This document shows, piece by piece, positions 1-8,231 of a stretch of DNA of 11,583 nucleotides; position 1 is the first letter of the stretch, and each line of letters begins with the position of its first letter. The stretch is from positions 13,819 through 25,401 of the forward strand of contig QZLH01001355.1 in assembly GCA_003833135.1 (NCBI GenBank), read 5' to 3'. The stretch comes from Oehlia diaphana. Taxonomy: Eukaryota; Glomeromycota; Glomeromycetes; Glomerales; Glomeraceae. A model generated the notes under the pieces. That model was not told the DNA's origin and did not search any database. It was given only the letters and a program-made list of their open reading frames with translations. The position numbers and the translations under genes are program-made.

Positions 1-112
1 CCCCCATTTGCCGAAACTGCCGAAACCCTGCTGAAACTATAGTAAACATATAGTAAAATCTTGCCGAAATTTATCGCAGGATTTTGGAGAGGTTTTGGCA
101 AGCAACCTTAAT
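1..112. repeat. GCCGAAAC-type repeat, truncated by window edge
   Basis: The motif TGCCGAAAC occurs twice at the start, with a variant (TGCTGAAAC) next and GCCGAAAT near 64. A near-inverted copy, GGTTTTGGCAAG, lies at about 92-103. This suggests the right half of an inverted-repeat element whose left part lies outside the window. No coding signal is visible. Element class and exact ends cannot be set from this fragment. Confidence 0.35.
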
Positions 113-114
113 CA

Positions 115-409
115 CGGGCCATAGTACCCCCCCTATGCATAGTACCCCCCTTGAAAAATTTCATAGAATTGTATAGTACCCAGGGGGATATTTTACAAAT
201 ATCTCGTGATCCAGTAATCAGATTTGAGCCATCTTTTTTTTGTTTGATAGCACTCATTGAGCTCTTCAAAATAAAAAAAAGATCGTTCAAATTGGACCAG
301 TAGATCGTGAGATATTCGCAAAAAACGGAATTTTTAGGCTTTGTTTAGTACCTGGGGGTACAGGGTCAAACTCCCAATTTTTGCAAGATACCCGGGGTAC
401 TGTGGCCCG
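115..409. mobile_element. Foldback MITE with CGGGCC...GGCCCG ends
   Basis: The ends are inverted: CGGGCCATAGTACC at 115 faces GGTACTGTGGCCCG ending at 409, with one mismatch in 14. Copies of ATAGTACCC lie near 121, 139 and 173, with inverted counterparts near 345 and 395. An inner hairpin pairs 197-246 with 266-317 (for example ATATCTCGTGATCC against the complement of a similar GATCGTGAGATATT), leaving a short loop near 247-265. The element is about 295 bp and contains no protein. I could not find a convincing target duplication, so the transposase family that moves it is unknown. The inner arms resemble the foldbacks at 3290 and 10720. Confidence 0.6.
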
Positions 410-410
410 C

Positions 411-570
411 TATATACGGTATGATCAATAATCAGATGGTCTGGATGATTCGTTAAGGATATCTGAATGATGCAGTTATCTAACTTTTGGATATCTTCTA
501 CCAAACTGATCTGACAAGTTCAGATAACGGTTGACGGATTATCCACGGATTGTAACTCTATTCCAGTCTG
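411..570. other. Non-coding stretch with ATCC/GGAT motifs, possible left flank of hAT-1
   Basis: The stretch holds repeated GGATATC, AGATAAC and TTATCC-like motifs, the type seen in the subterminal parts of the hAT MITE at 3124-4332. TACGGTATGATC near 414 weakly resembles other hAT ends in the window (TAGTGTTATGATC at 5816). It could be the left end of the adjacent hAT copy, but there is no matching right end or target duplication. No open reading frame is recognisable. Confidence 0.25.
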
Positions 571-948
571 ATGCTAGACTAATCTCAGCTAATACTGTCA
601 AAAAAAGAATTATGGGATTTATATGAAAATAATGTAAACAAAGTTAAAGAATCTTTTAAGAATATTATAGGAAAGATCTCTTTTACCATTAATATTTAGA
701 TGTCTTTCTCTTCAAAATCATTTTTATCATTAACTGCTCATTATATTGATAATGATTGGAAATTGAGAAATGTACTGGTTGATTTTATACAAATCTTTGA
801 TAATTTTTTTTTATTACTTTTTTTTACTTTAACCTTCAATTTAAATATTTAATTCATTTAATATTAATTAATTTAAGGTAAACATACGGGAGAGAATATT
901 AAAAATATATTTATGACTGGAATAAGTAAACTATCACTACAAAATAAG

Positions 949-1016
949 GTAAATTTCATTTTGTTTTATTCAAATTATATTGTTGTAATTTATTAATTTA
1001 ATAATATTATTTACAG
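949..1016 (+). other. Intron in hAT-1 pseudogene (68 bp)
   Basis: The donor is AAG|GTAAAT and the acceptor TTTACAG|ATA. Removing it joins LSLQNK to IIGIMINNA in one frame, as expected for the hAT core that precedes the CFAHVINL motif. Both splice sites are canonical. Confidence 0.75.
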
Positions 1017-1192
1017 ATAATTGGAATTATGATTAACAATGCAGCCAATAATCTAACATTTATTGATGTATTAGCAAAAGATAATAGTTTTTTTCAAAAG
1101 AAAAACCATTTTAAGTGTTTTGCTCACGTCATTAATCTTTGTGTTCAAGATATTTTAAAAGAAATAAATGATAGATTTTTAAGTCAGATAAG

Positions 1193-1278
1193 ATAATTGT
1201 ATTTATTTATCAATAAAATTGTATAATTTTATTAAATAAATATTTTATTTTATAATATATAGTATCAAATACTTTTAG
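1193..1278 (+). other. Probable intron in hAT-1 with mutated donor
   Basis: AT-rich sequence separates the exon ending LSQIR from the exon starting GKIYHSSQSQEKL. The acceptor CTTTTAG is normal. The donor position reads AG|ATAATT, which looks like GTAATT with the first G changed. The joined frame is also off by one base, so the exact 3' boundary is uncertain. Confidence 0.5.
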
Positions 1279-1429
1279 GAGGTAAAATCTATCATTCTTC
1301 ACAAAGTCAAGAAAAATTGAGTTCCAACTGTGAACTTCATGAAATCAGTAATTTAAAGTTATTTTAGATATGTCAACTTGTTATAACTCTACATTTGATA
1401 TGATCAATAGAGCTTTATATTTAAAAGAG

Positions 1430-1503
1430 GTAAAATTATATAATTTTATATATTATTATTTAATATTTATTAATTTATAAAATTATTTATTAATCTATAA
1501 AAG
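1430..1503 (+). other. Intron in hAT-1 pseudogene (74 bp)
   Basis: The donor is GAG|GTAAAA after ALYLKE; the acceptor is CTATAAAAG before FTRCL. The interior is almost pure A/T. The join keeps the frame for at least FTRCL, after which another frame carries ALSKKDLKNF. Confidence 0.65.
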
Positions 1504-1938
1504 TTTACTAGATGCTTAATTTCCTCGCACTTTCTAAAAAAGATCTTAAAAATTTCATTATTATGGATGATGAATGGACTGAACTTGAAAAAGTTAAATG
1601 ATTTCTTGAAAAATTTAAGGAAATAACAGTATTAATGTCTGGTTCATCTTATCCTACACTTTCAATGCTCATTTCTTTATATAATGATTTAATTGATCAT
1701 ATAGAAAATTATATGTTTGAAGAAATGAAAATGAAAACGAAAGTGATGATGAAAATAGAAGTGTAGATAAATCAATTATTAAAAAAGCAGCTACAAATGG
1801 CTGGAAAAAATTACTCCAATACTATAATAAGACGAATAACATGTGTGTTATTGTAACAATTTTAGATCTAAGGCTTAAAATAGAGTACTATAATAACAAG
1901 ACATGGAATGATGACTAAAGGAAGGAAATTTGTGAAAA

Positions 1939-2025
1939 GTTAATATTTTTAATATTTTAAAGTTTATTTTTAATTATAATTTATAATATTATATAAACTA
2001 ATAATATTTAAATATTAATTTTTAG
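1939..2025 (+). other. Intron in hAT-1 pseudogene (87 bp)
   Basis: The donor is GAAAA|GTTAAT and the acceptor AATTTTTAG|ATTTTT. Splicing across it gives RKEICEK joined to FLNVYNF in one continuous frame, running on into a serine/asparagine-rich stretch. This is good evidence that the copy descends from a spliced, once functional gene. Confidence 0.75.
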
Positions 2026-2434
2026 ATTTTTAAATGTTTATAACTTCACTTATTCTAATCCAAACTCAAGTTCAACTTTAAGCAATTCTTTGAATAATGA
2101 ATATAAAAATTCAATTACATCAAAGGTATTTAAATGAAAATGTACTTAAGAGATTGATGATAAATTTCAAGTATACCTTTTATCACCAGTTTGTGATGAA
2201 AGCGTTAATCCACTTCAATGGTAAAAAGTAAACCAAACCCAGTTTCCCAGACTTGCTAGGATGGCGATAGATTATTTAGCTATACCTTCTACCAACGTTT
2301 CTTCAGAAGAATGTTTTTCAATTAGTAAAAATTTAATTACTGATAAGCATAACAAATTGGCAGGAAAAATTATAAGATCCTGCATATGCTTAAAATCATG
2401 GTTTTCAGGTTCATTAAGTGATTTATTTGAATAA

Positions 2435-2700
2435 TTAATTTTAATTTTAATAATATTAGGATTGCTGTAAAAATTTTAACTAACTAATTTTTAATTTTTA
2501 ATTTTAACAATTATTAGTATTTGCCATTACGATTTATTTGAAATTCAAATAATTAGTTTTTTTTAAAATTCTATAATTAATATAATATAACATTAATAAC
2601 AATTAATATTGCAAATAAAAAGATAAATAATTTTTAATAAGTATTGCTGACCAAAAATCCTTGTAAATTTGTAATATAAATAATAAATAAATTATTAAAT
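2435..2700. other. AT-rich 3' non-coding part of hAT-1
   Basis: This lies between the transposase stop codon and the subterminal repeats. It contains only short A/T runs and no sustained reading frame or recognisable site. Confidence 0.5.
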
Positions 2701-2912
2701 TTGAACGAATTCAAACTGAATCAAATCGAATTTCAAATCAAATTCAAATTCAAATCAAATTTTCAAACTGAATCGAATCAAATTTTAAATCAAATTTGAA
2801 TCCAAATTGAATTGAATCAAATTACAAATCTGTTCAAATAATTTATTGAAATTTGATTTGATTCAATTTAATCAAATCAAATTCTGAATCTATCCTAATT
2901 CAGTCTAATTCA
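2701..2912. repeat. Subterminal TCAAAT-type repeats of hAT-1
   Basis: CAAATC/GAATC-type units of about 6-12 bp are repeated many times in one orientation up to about 2825. They reappear inverted at about 2847-2885 (for example TTTGATTTGATTCAATT). The two halves can fold on each other. Arrays of short subterminal motifs are typical transposase-binding regions of hAT elements; binding here is inferred. Confidence 0.6.
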
Positions 2913-2984
2913 ATCTGTGCGGAATACTAACTTACTCTTCCCCTCTTCCCATCCATTTGGGAAGATATTTATAATGAAAAAAAA

Positions 2985-3090
2985 TTTAAAGGACAACTTA
3001 TCTATGGCTAAATTGACTTTAGACAACTTACACATTTTGTCCAAGTGATAATTTGTTAAAGGTCATTTTGTGATAAGTTGACTAACGCCA
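2985..3090. repeat. Small inverted-repeat hairpin with ACAACTTATC arms
   Basis: GGACAACTTATC near 2991-3002 faces GTGATAAGTTGAC near 3071-3083. An inner, weaker pair (TTTAGACAACTTACAC and GTGATAATTTGTTAAA) lies between them. The layout is that of a roughly 100-bp hairpin MITE. No clear target duplication is visible, and the rest of the spacer 2930-3115 has no other recognisable content. Confidence 0.4.
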
Positions 3091-3115
3091 ATCTGTTTAC
3101 ATAATTATGATTGTT

Positions 3116-3123
3116 CCTTGGCT
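3116..3123. repeat. 8-bp target site duplication, left copy
   Basis: CCTTGGCT lies immediately outside the left terminus of the hAT MITE. Its partner CCTTGGTT at 4333-4340 differs at one of eight positions. An 8-bp duplication is the hallmark of hAT insertion. Confidence 0.75.
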
Positions 3124-3289
3124 TAGTGTTTCGATCCATTTCTGTTTCATCTGGATGAATCTGGATGAATCCAGATTTTTTTTTATCCGGATATCCAGAT
3201 TTTGACCTGGATTTTGATCTGAATGGAAAATATCTGGTTTGAACTGGAATCCAGATGAGTTTTCATATATATTTATTATATTCACACAA

Positions 3290-3543
3290 TATATCACCAT
3301 CCAGTAATCGTAGAAAGATGATTAATAGCTCATTGGAATTATCACATTGAGAGCTTTCGAATGGTACTAAAATGAGCTTTGTAGCATCAATAGATGATGA
3401 GATAAATTTTAAAATATTTACATGAATAACTCGCTATTTATTGATGCTAGAAATGTTATTTTGATACCATTCAAAAGCTCTCTATGAGTGGATTCTAATG
3501 ATCTATTAATCATCCTTTTACGATCACTAGATAGCGAGTTATT
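3290..3543. mobile_element. Foldback element nested in the hAT MITE
   Basis: A long imperfect inverted repeat pairs 3300-3406 with 3425-3531, with roughly three quarters of positions matching by hand alignment. The best part is GATGATTAATAG with its complement. A second, perfect 13-bp inverted pair, AATAACTCGCTAT (3425-3437) and ATAGCGAGTTATT (3531-3543), bounds the right arm itself. The left arm start, ATCACCATCCAGTAATCGTA, resembles the arms at 197 and 10898. No protein is encoded. It may extrude as a cruciform; that is inference from the sequence. Confidence 0.65.
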
Positions 3544-3714
3544 AAATTAATAAGGCCATTAATTTTACTACCAAAGCTATTAATAATTATTAGCAAAGCC
3601 ATAGTTTTTTGTTAATATAACTATCAATTTAAATTAACAAAGTAATAAATTTTTTTTAAAAGTTTAAAACCATAAATTTTATTAAAAAAGTTTTATAGAT
3701 GTTTTATTATACAA

Positions 3715-3975
3715 AAGCTATAAATTTATTTAAAAAGCCACCATGGTGTTTATTTAAAAGCCTTAAGGTTTATTAAAAAGTCCAGATTCTTATTAAATAA
3801 AAGCCATAAAGTTTATTTAAAAAAGCCTAGAGTTTATTAAAAAAGTCTGATTTTTATTAGATAAAAGTCTTAAAATTTATTAAAAAAGCCTAGATCTTTT
3901 TAAATAAAATCCATAAAGTTCATAAAAAAACTCAGATTCTTATTAAATAAAAGCTATAGTATTTATTTAACAAAA
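3715..3975. repeat. AT-rich minisatellite, ~20-24 bp units
   Basis: Units such as AAAAGCCATAAAGTTTATTT, AAAGCCTAGAGTTTATTAAA and AAAGTCCAGATTCTTATTAA alternate. They form a higher-order period of roughly 65-85 bp. The units differ by point changes and short indels. The flanks (3550-3714 and 3976-4180) contain weaker versions (TTAATAAAGCC-like) and are otherwise featureless. Confidence 0.6.
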
Positions 3976-4332
3976 CTACATACTGTATTTTATTAAATAT
4001 TAATACATAAAGTTTAATTAAGTTGTAAAAGTTATAAAGTATAGCCATAAATTCTAAAAATTAAATTAATATTAATACTAATTTAATAAAAATTTCATAA
4101 AATATTTTGTTAAAATTTTTTGATAATAAATATGTTGGAATGCTATTTGATGTTTATTATATGGATTATCAACTAGTCCGCAGTCAAAAAAAATTTTATA
4201 TGTAAATCCAATCCAGATTCTGGTTTCCATCTGGATTATCTGACCCGAATATTAATCCAGATCAATCTGGATAGAATCCGGATTTTTTTTTGTGTAATTT
4301 GGATGACAGTTTTCATCTGGATCGAAGCATTA

Positions 4333-4340
4333 CCTTGGTT
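4333..4340. repeat. 8-bp target site duplication, right copy
   Basis: CCTTGGTT directly follows the right terminus (GCATTA) of the hAT MITE and pairs with CCTTGGCT at 3116-3123. Confidence 0.75.
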
Positions 4341-4597
4341 AACGTTCAAAAATAACTCTAAACAAATATATCTAATAAAAAAAATAACAAAAACAATACC
4401 TAATACAATAATAAAGAAAAATAAAACAATAAAAAAAGAAAATAATATAAATTCTATAATAAAATATACTAAAATAAAATAAAAATACAATAAAATATTA
4501 ATTAATAATAAAAAATCATATAAAATCATAATGATTATTTCACCAATCACTAATAATATATTAGTACATGATGATCATCCAACAACAAAAATTACAC
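4341..4597. other. A-rich non-coding spacer
   Basis: The stretch is dominated by A with scattered C and T. The reverse strand therefore reads as a hydrophobic I/L/F/Y-only peptide of no recognisable family. I see no motif or repeat that stands out. Confidence 0.4.
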
Positions 4598-4697
4598 AAC
4601 ACATTTTAATTCTAACACTAAAATATTTTATAGCTAACGCATTTTAATTCTAACCTTAAAATATTTTATAGCTAATACATTCTAACCCTAAATTTAA
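4598..4697. repeat. 38-bp tandem repeat
   Basis: Two complete units lie at 4598-4635 and 4636-4673. Both have the form AACRCATTTTAATTCTAAC followed by ACTAAAATATTTTATAGCT or a near match. A third, diverged partial unit follows. A dispersed copy (TCTATAGCTAACACATTTTA) lies near 4863-4882. Otherwise 4698-5049 is AT-rich without recognisable features. Confidence 0.6.
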
Positions 4698-5049
4698 GAT
4701 TAATGTTACTACTCAAAATTTATTTAACAATAGAATTCAAAAATCTGAAACTCAAAAACTTTATTTTTAATGAAAAAATTAGTAAATCTAAAACTTTTCT
4801 AAATTATAATTAGTTTGAAAAAGCATAAAAATAGTTTTAGTAAGTATCCTTACCTAAGATATTCTATAGCTAACACATTTTAACCTTAACTTTAAAATAT
4901 CCATTTTACCAATACACTTACTATTATTAATATAATGTAAAAAAAATTAAAAAATTTTTATATCAATTAATTAAGATTGCCTATTAAAACTAAAAAGAAA
5001 ATTCTAAAAGGTTTCACCAATCAAATCAATTGTTAATATTATGCTAAGT

Positions 5050-5092
5050 TATAGCCTTAATTTTGGCTAAAATTAAAATTTGGCCAAAATTA
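5050..5092 (-). repeat. TTTTGGC-type repeat, inverted relative to 6397-6444
   Basis: On the reverse strand this reads ATAATTTTGGCCAAATTTTA, then ATTTTAGCC and GGCTATA. It aligns with the forward sequence at 6397-6444 over about 45 bp. The two copies face each other across 1.3 kb. They could be ends of one element or two members of a dispersed family. Confidence 0.4.
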
Positions 5093-5815
5093 TGAAATTA
5101 TATTATGTAATATTACACTAATTTCTTAAAAAGAAGAATATCTAAAGTAGAACAAATTATATGACTTTAGAAAAATTATTTTTCATAAATAAATCATTTT
5201 ATAATATATATAATTATTCTAAATACATACTGTATACTAAATGTATTTTTGCCTACTCTGCAATTTTATTTAAGGCACAGAGTAGGATTTTAAATTCTGT
5301 TTTTGATTTATTTGACTTTTTTGTTTTGTTATCTATTTTTAAATATAAATATATAATCAGTAAAGTTTTGTTTATATGTAAAGTCAAAAATAATATTCAA
5401 AATCCACTTTTAATCTTTAAATAAATTTGTAAAGTAAAGTAAAATACATTTATTTTATAATTTTAAAGTTTATATTAATCTTTACTTATAAAAAATTAAT
5501 CTAAACAAAATTATACTAAATCATGTAATTTGACTCTATTTAAAGATATTAGCTTTAATTATTTTTTAAAAAATTTTGAATTACGGCTATAAGATTTTTA
5601 TAGTCTTAATTAATTATAACATATAAAAATTTTGTATTATGATACTTTTTTGAATTACGGCTAACATCTTTACTTCAGCTTTAAATGACCTTTTAAAAAG
5701 AAAATTTTATTTTCCAGTAAAATTAAAGAAATATGTTTTACAAAGGTCATACAAATTTTTAAAAAAAAAAATTTTAATATCAATTGTTTTTTTACTTAGA
5801 ATTATATAGACAATA
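5093..5815. other. AT-rich intergenic stretch with hairpin and short direct repeat
   Basis: The stretch contains a perfect 9-bp stem, CCTACTCTG at 5252-5260 and CAGAGTAGG at 5278-5286, around a 17-nt loop. It also has a 16-bp direct repeat, TTTTGAATTACGGCTA, at 5574-5589 and 5648-5663. An 87-codon frame at 5161-5424 is rich in F/Y/I/K/L, matches no family I know, and spans the hairpin; I do not call it a gene. TAATATTACACTA ending near 5117 resembles a hAT right end but has no partner. Confidence 0.4.
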
Positions 5816-6318
5816 TAGTGTTATGATCTATTAATCTATCAATCCATCAATTTGCAAATTTATTCAATTTAAAATTCATTTGAGTTATCTATTAGAGTTT
5901 TAGTCAGATTACAAATGAATTTAAATAGGAAATTAGATCATCTGAATAATCTGTATAAACTATTAATTATAATTCCAGTCAGAATTAAGTAAACAACAGT
6001 AAAAATTCCCTTTTTTAGTGATCATTATTATACAATATTCTATATTTAGTAATGCTTAAAAATAGAAAATAAAATTTTGTGAAATAGGTATTATTAAAAA
6101 AAGAAATTAATAGTTACGTAAAGATTAAATATGGTAATTTTAATATTCTGGCTGAAATTATAAAAAAAAAATATATTGAAAAAATATTTATCCATACATC
6201 TAGATGCATTTGGCAGATATTCAGATATGTAACAAATGAATTTACAGATCTATTATGAATATTCAAATCATTTTGAATTGGATTGATAGATCACAGATTC
6301 ATCTGGATTATAATACTA
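5816..6318. mobile_element. Possible hAT-type MITE without clear TSD
   Basis: The left end TAGTGTTATGATC and the complement of the right end, TAGTATTATAATC, match at 11 of 13 positions. Inward, both sides carry CTATCAATCC and CAAATGAATTTA motifs in inverted orientation. The flanking octamers (AGACAATA and GAATTACA) do not match, so this is either an old insertion or a chance pairing of two ends. No coding sequence is present. Confidence 0.35.
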
Positions 6319-6396
6319 GAATTACATTCTAAAAATAACCAGAATTATACCAACAATTTTGATTAATTTTTGGACTTTTAGCAATAATTTTAGCAT

Positions 6397-6444
6397 TATA
6401 AATTTTGGCAAATTTATTTTTGATTGCCTAAACTTTTGGCTATA
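6397..6444 (+). repeat. TTTTGGC-type repeat, partner of 5050-5092
   Basis: The sequence includes ATAAATTTTGGCAAATTTAT, GATTGCC and TTTTGGCTATA. It is the complement-related partner of the copy near 5050. Several ATTTTAGC/TTTTAGC motifs lie just upstream (about 6377-6395). Confidence 0.4.
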
Positions 6445-6976
6445 AAAAAGTTTCAGCTTTAGCTTAAATTATTTAATTTTAGTAAACAACTTTTCAAATT
6501 TAAAAGCATTTTCAATAGATTTTTTTTACATCAATAAAGAACTGATTCATATATTTGATTATGAAGTTTATCAATAATTTAAAATAAAAAATATTTAATA
6601 TTACTAAAAAAATATTTTACAATAAAAGGTTAATGATATGTTAATAACTTATATTTTTATATTATAAAATTTGCATTTAAGACTTCTTTTTAATGATGAT
6701 CAATAACCTGGTTCATATATATTATTGGTTATAATTATATAACTTCTAATCATATGATTAATATAACCAAAATCATAGTTTTTAGTCATATGACTTTATA
6801 ATAGAATATCATGTGAAAGTTATTTAATTATACATAAATATAAAATCTAAAAAAAAATTACAAGTGTTTTTTCAAAAATTTAACAAAATGATAACTAAAC
6901 AACTATATAATTTTTAAGTATTTTTACATTAGTAAAAAACTCAAATAATTCTACAAATGCTTTAGCAATATGTAAT
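6445..6976. other. Non-coding 5' flank of hAT-2 with ATAACC motifs
   Basis: AT-rich sequence precedes the second transposase. A perfect 8-bp inverted pair, TTGGTTAT (6725-6732) and ATAACCAA (6763-6770), lies with an extra ATAACC near 6705. It may be part of the 5' subterminal region of hAT-2. I cannot locate a terminus. Confidence 0.3.
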
Positions 6977-7443
6977 TAGTATGTAACTAAACATGGTGGT
7001 TTATCAGCTATACAAGTTAAATCTAAATGTCGCACTTCAAATTGTACATATCTATGTTATAGTCATTTAGCAAAATGTCTAAATTTTTATGAATATAATA
7101 CTAAAGAAGAAATATAAAGAATTTTAGTTTTATCTGTACCTGAAGATAACAAAAAAAAAATATAGACATAATGTAAAATATTTTTAATAATTAATTTTTG
7201 TACACTGTAGAAGACGAAATTAAAAAACTAGTGGATTTAAATGATAAAAATTTTTAACTTTCTCTCATATTTTCTCTTATTTAAATCAATCAACAATAAC
7301 TAATTTTTTCTGTTAACTAATATCATCAAATGATCAACTGCATTTTGAACAACTATTGCTTTATTTAATTGTATTAAATAGTTTACCTTTCATATTTATT
7401 AAAAATAAAGAAACGATTGCTATTTTTTAATTTATTGCATCTA

Positions 7444-7622
7444 ATATATATGCCATCCAAATTATTTTGAACTGCCATAATTATAAGTAAAATCCCAAAT
7501 TTAATTATAGCATCCCAAATTATTTTAGCATTTTATATAGTAAATTATATATAAACTGAATGAATTACAGCATTTCAAATTATAATTATGACATCCCAAA
7601 ATAATTTGAGCAGCATATATAG
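7444..7622. repeat. Flanking duplications of MITE 7452-7614
   Basis: ATATATAT at 7444-7451 and ATATATAG at 7615-7622 flank the MITE and match at seven of eight positions. They are simple AT sequence, so the match alone is weak evidence. Their position exactly at the inverted ends supports them. Confidence 0.4.
7452..7614. mobile_element. 163-bp MITE inserted in hAT-2
   Basis: The ends are GCCATCCAAATTATTTTG and, inverted, GCTGCTCAAATTATTTTG, sharing a perfect CAAATTATTTTG core. The interior repeats GCATCCCAAATTATTTTAGC-like units in both orientations. It interrupts the transposase frame between FIASN and the following SGIKLL segment. The probable 8-bp duplication suggests hAT-type mobilisation. 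Confidence 0.6.
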
Positions 7623-7963
7623 TATCTGGAATTAAACTACTAAAATGAAAAGTAATAGTCAAAACAGTATTAAAAAAGAGTTCTGAAATATTACAAGAAA
7701 ATATAATTAAAATTGCTAAAAATGATTTAGACAGTATAACTACTACCTTTGATGGTTGAATAAATGTGAAACAAGAACATTCATGAAAAATAGTATTAAT
7801 AACTAACTACATCAGGAAAAGTATTAATTTGAGATGCATATAATATTAGTGCAAAAAGATTTAAAACAGAAGATATTATTAAACATATTGTCTAATGTTA
7901 ATAAAAGAATATCAATATTAAAGCTTTTATTTCAGATTTAGTAAGGAAATATGTTACTGCACG

Positions 7964-8034
7964 GTATGTCTAACTTTAATTGATTGCTTTTATGTAATAT
8001 TATTTATTCCAAAGTTTATTTCTTAAATATATAG
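7964..8034 (+). other. Probable intron in hAT-2 pseudogene (71 bp)
   Basis: The donor is CACG|GTATGT after FISDLVRKYVTA; the acceptor is AAATATATAG before VNYKEKYPSK. Both sites are canonical. The frame across the junction is off by one base, which I attribute to decay. Confidence 0.55.
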
Positions 8035-8231
8035 ATGTTAATTACAAAGAAAAATATCCATCTAAAATCTTTTTACCATGCATGGCTCATCAGATAAACT
8101 TAATATTTAGAGAAATATTTAAAGAATCAATATTATATCAAAGAACATCTAAAGAAGCAATACAAATTGTTAGTTTCTTTTATAATTTAATTTTTTTTGC
8201 CAGAAACTTTAAAGATGAGCAGATGTATATA

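Larger units (their letters stand above)
571..2434 (+). pseudogene. Decayed hAT transposase (hAT-1)
   Basis: This is a hAT-superfamily transposase, the nuclear enzyme that cuts and pastes its own element. It reads through several frames. Segments in order are GKISFTINI then a stop at 697-699; LTAHYIDNDWKLRNV (about 727-771); HTGENIKNIF before an intron; CFAHVINLCVQDILKE (about 1120-1167); TCYNSTFDMINRALYLKE (to 1429); GSSYPTLSMLISLYN; ATNGWKKLLQYYNKTN; and the C-terminal dimerisation domain with DYLAIPSTNVSSEECF (2253-2300), ending at TAA 2432-2434. Stops lie at 697, 1599, 1916 and 2222, with frame changes near 615, 1365 and 1730. The N-terminal zinc finger is not visible, so the copy is 5'-truncated or diverged. 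Family membership is certain from the motifs; loss of function follows from the stops and frameshifts. Confidence 0.92.
571..2929 (+). mobile_element. hAT-1 transposon copy, left end unresolved
   Basis: The transposase pseudogene is followed by about 500 bp of AT-rich, repeat-bearing 3' sequence. It ends in GCGGAATACTA, whose complement TAGTATTCCGC is a hAT-like terminus. The eight bases after it (2930-2937, ACTTACTC) would be the target duplication, but I find no matching copy on the left. The start given is the first recognisable coding base; the true left end may lie in 411-570 or be lost. Confidence 0.55.
3124..4332. mobile_element. Non-autonomous hAT element (1.2 kb) with TIRs and 8-bp TSD
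   Basis: The left end TAGTGTTTCGATCCA and the complement of the right end, TAATGCTTCGATCCA, match at 13 of 15 positions. Eight-base near-identical duplications flank the element. Both subterminal regions (about 3148-3255 and 4207-4325) carry many CTGGAT/ATCCAGAT motifs in both orientations. There is no transposase inside, so it must have been moved in trans. The interior contains a foldback element at 3290-3543 and a minisatellite at 3715-3975. Short frames on the minus strand across both ends are shadows of the repeats. Confidence 0.8.

Noticed and set aside
2701..2912. CRISPR-like array
   Set aside because: The repeats are degenerate, overlap without spacers and occur in both orientations. 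The context is a eukaryotic hAT tail.
3097..3300. 67-codon minus-strand frame at the left end of the hAT MITE
   Set aside because: It is made of the ATCCAGAT subterminal repeats and crosses the element boundary and target duplication.
4236..4550. 104-codon minus-strand frame resembling a membrane protein
   Set aside because: It runs from the repeat-rich end of the hAT MITE into an A-rich spacer. The hydrophobic residues follow from T-rich codons on the minus strand.
5161..5424. 87-codon open frame on the plus strand
   Set aside because: The translation is F/Y/I/K/L-rich, as any AT-rich frame would be, spans a 9-bp hairpin, has no known motif, and there is no sign of a promoter or introns.
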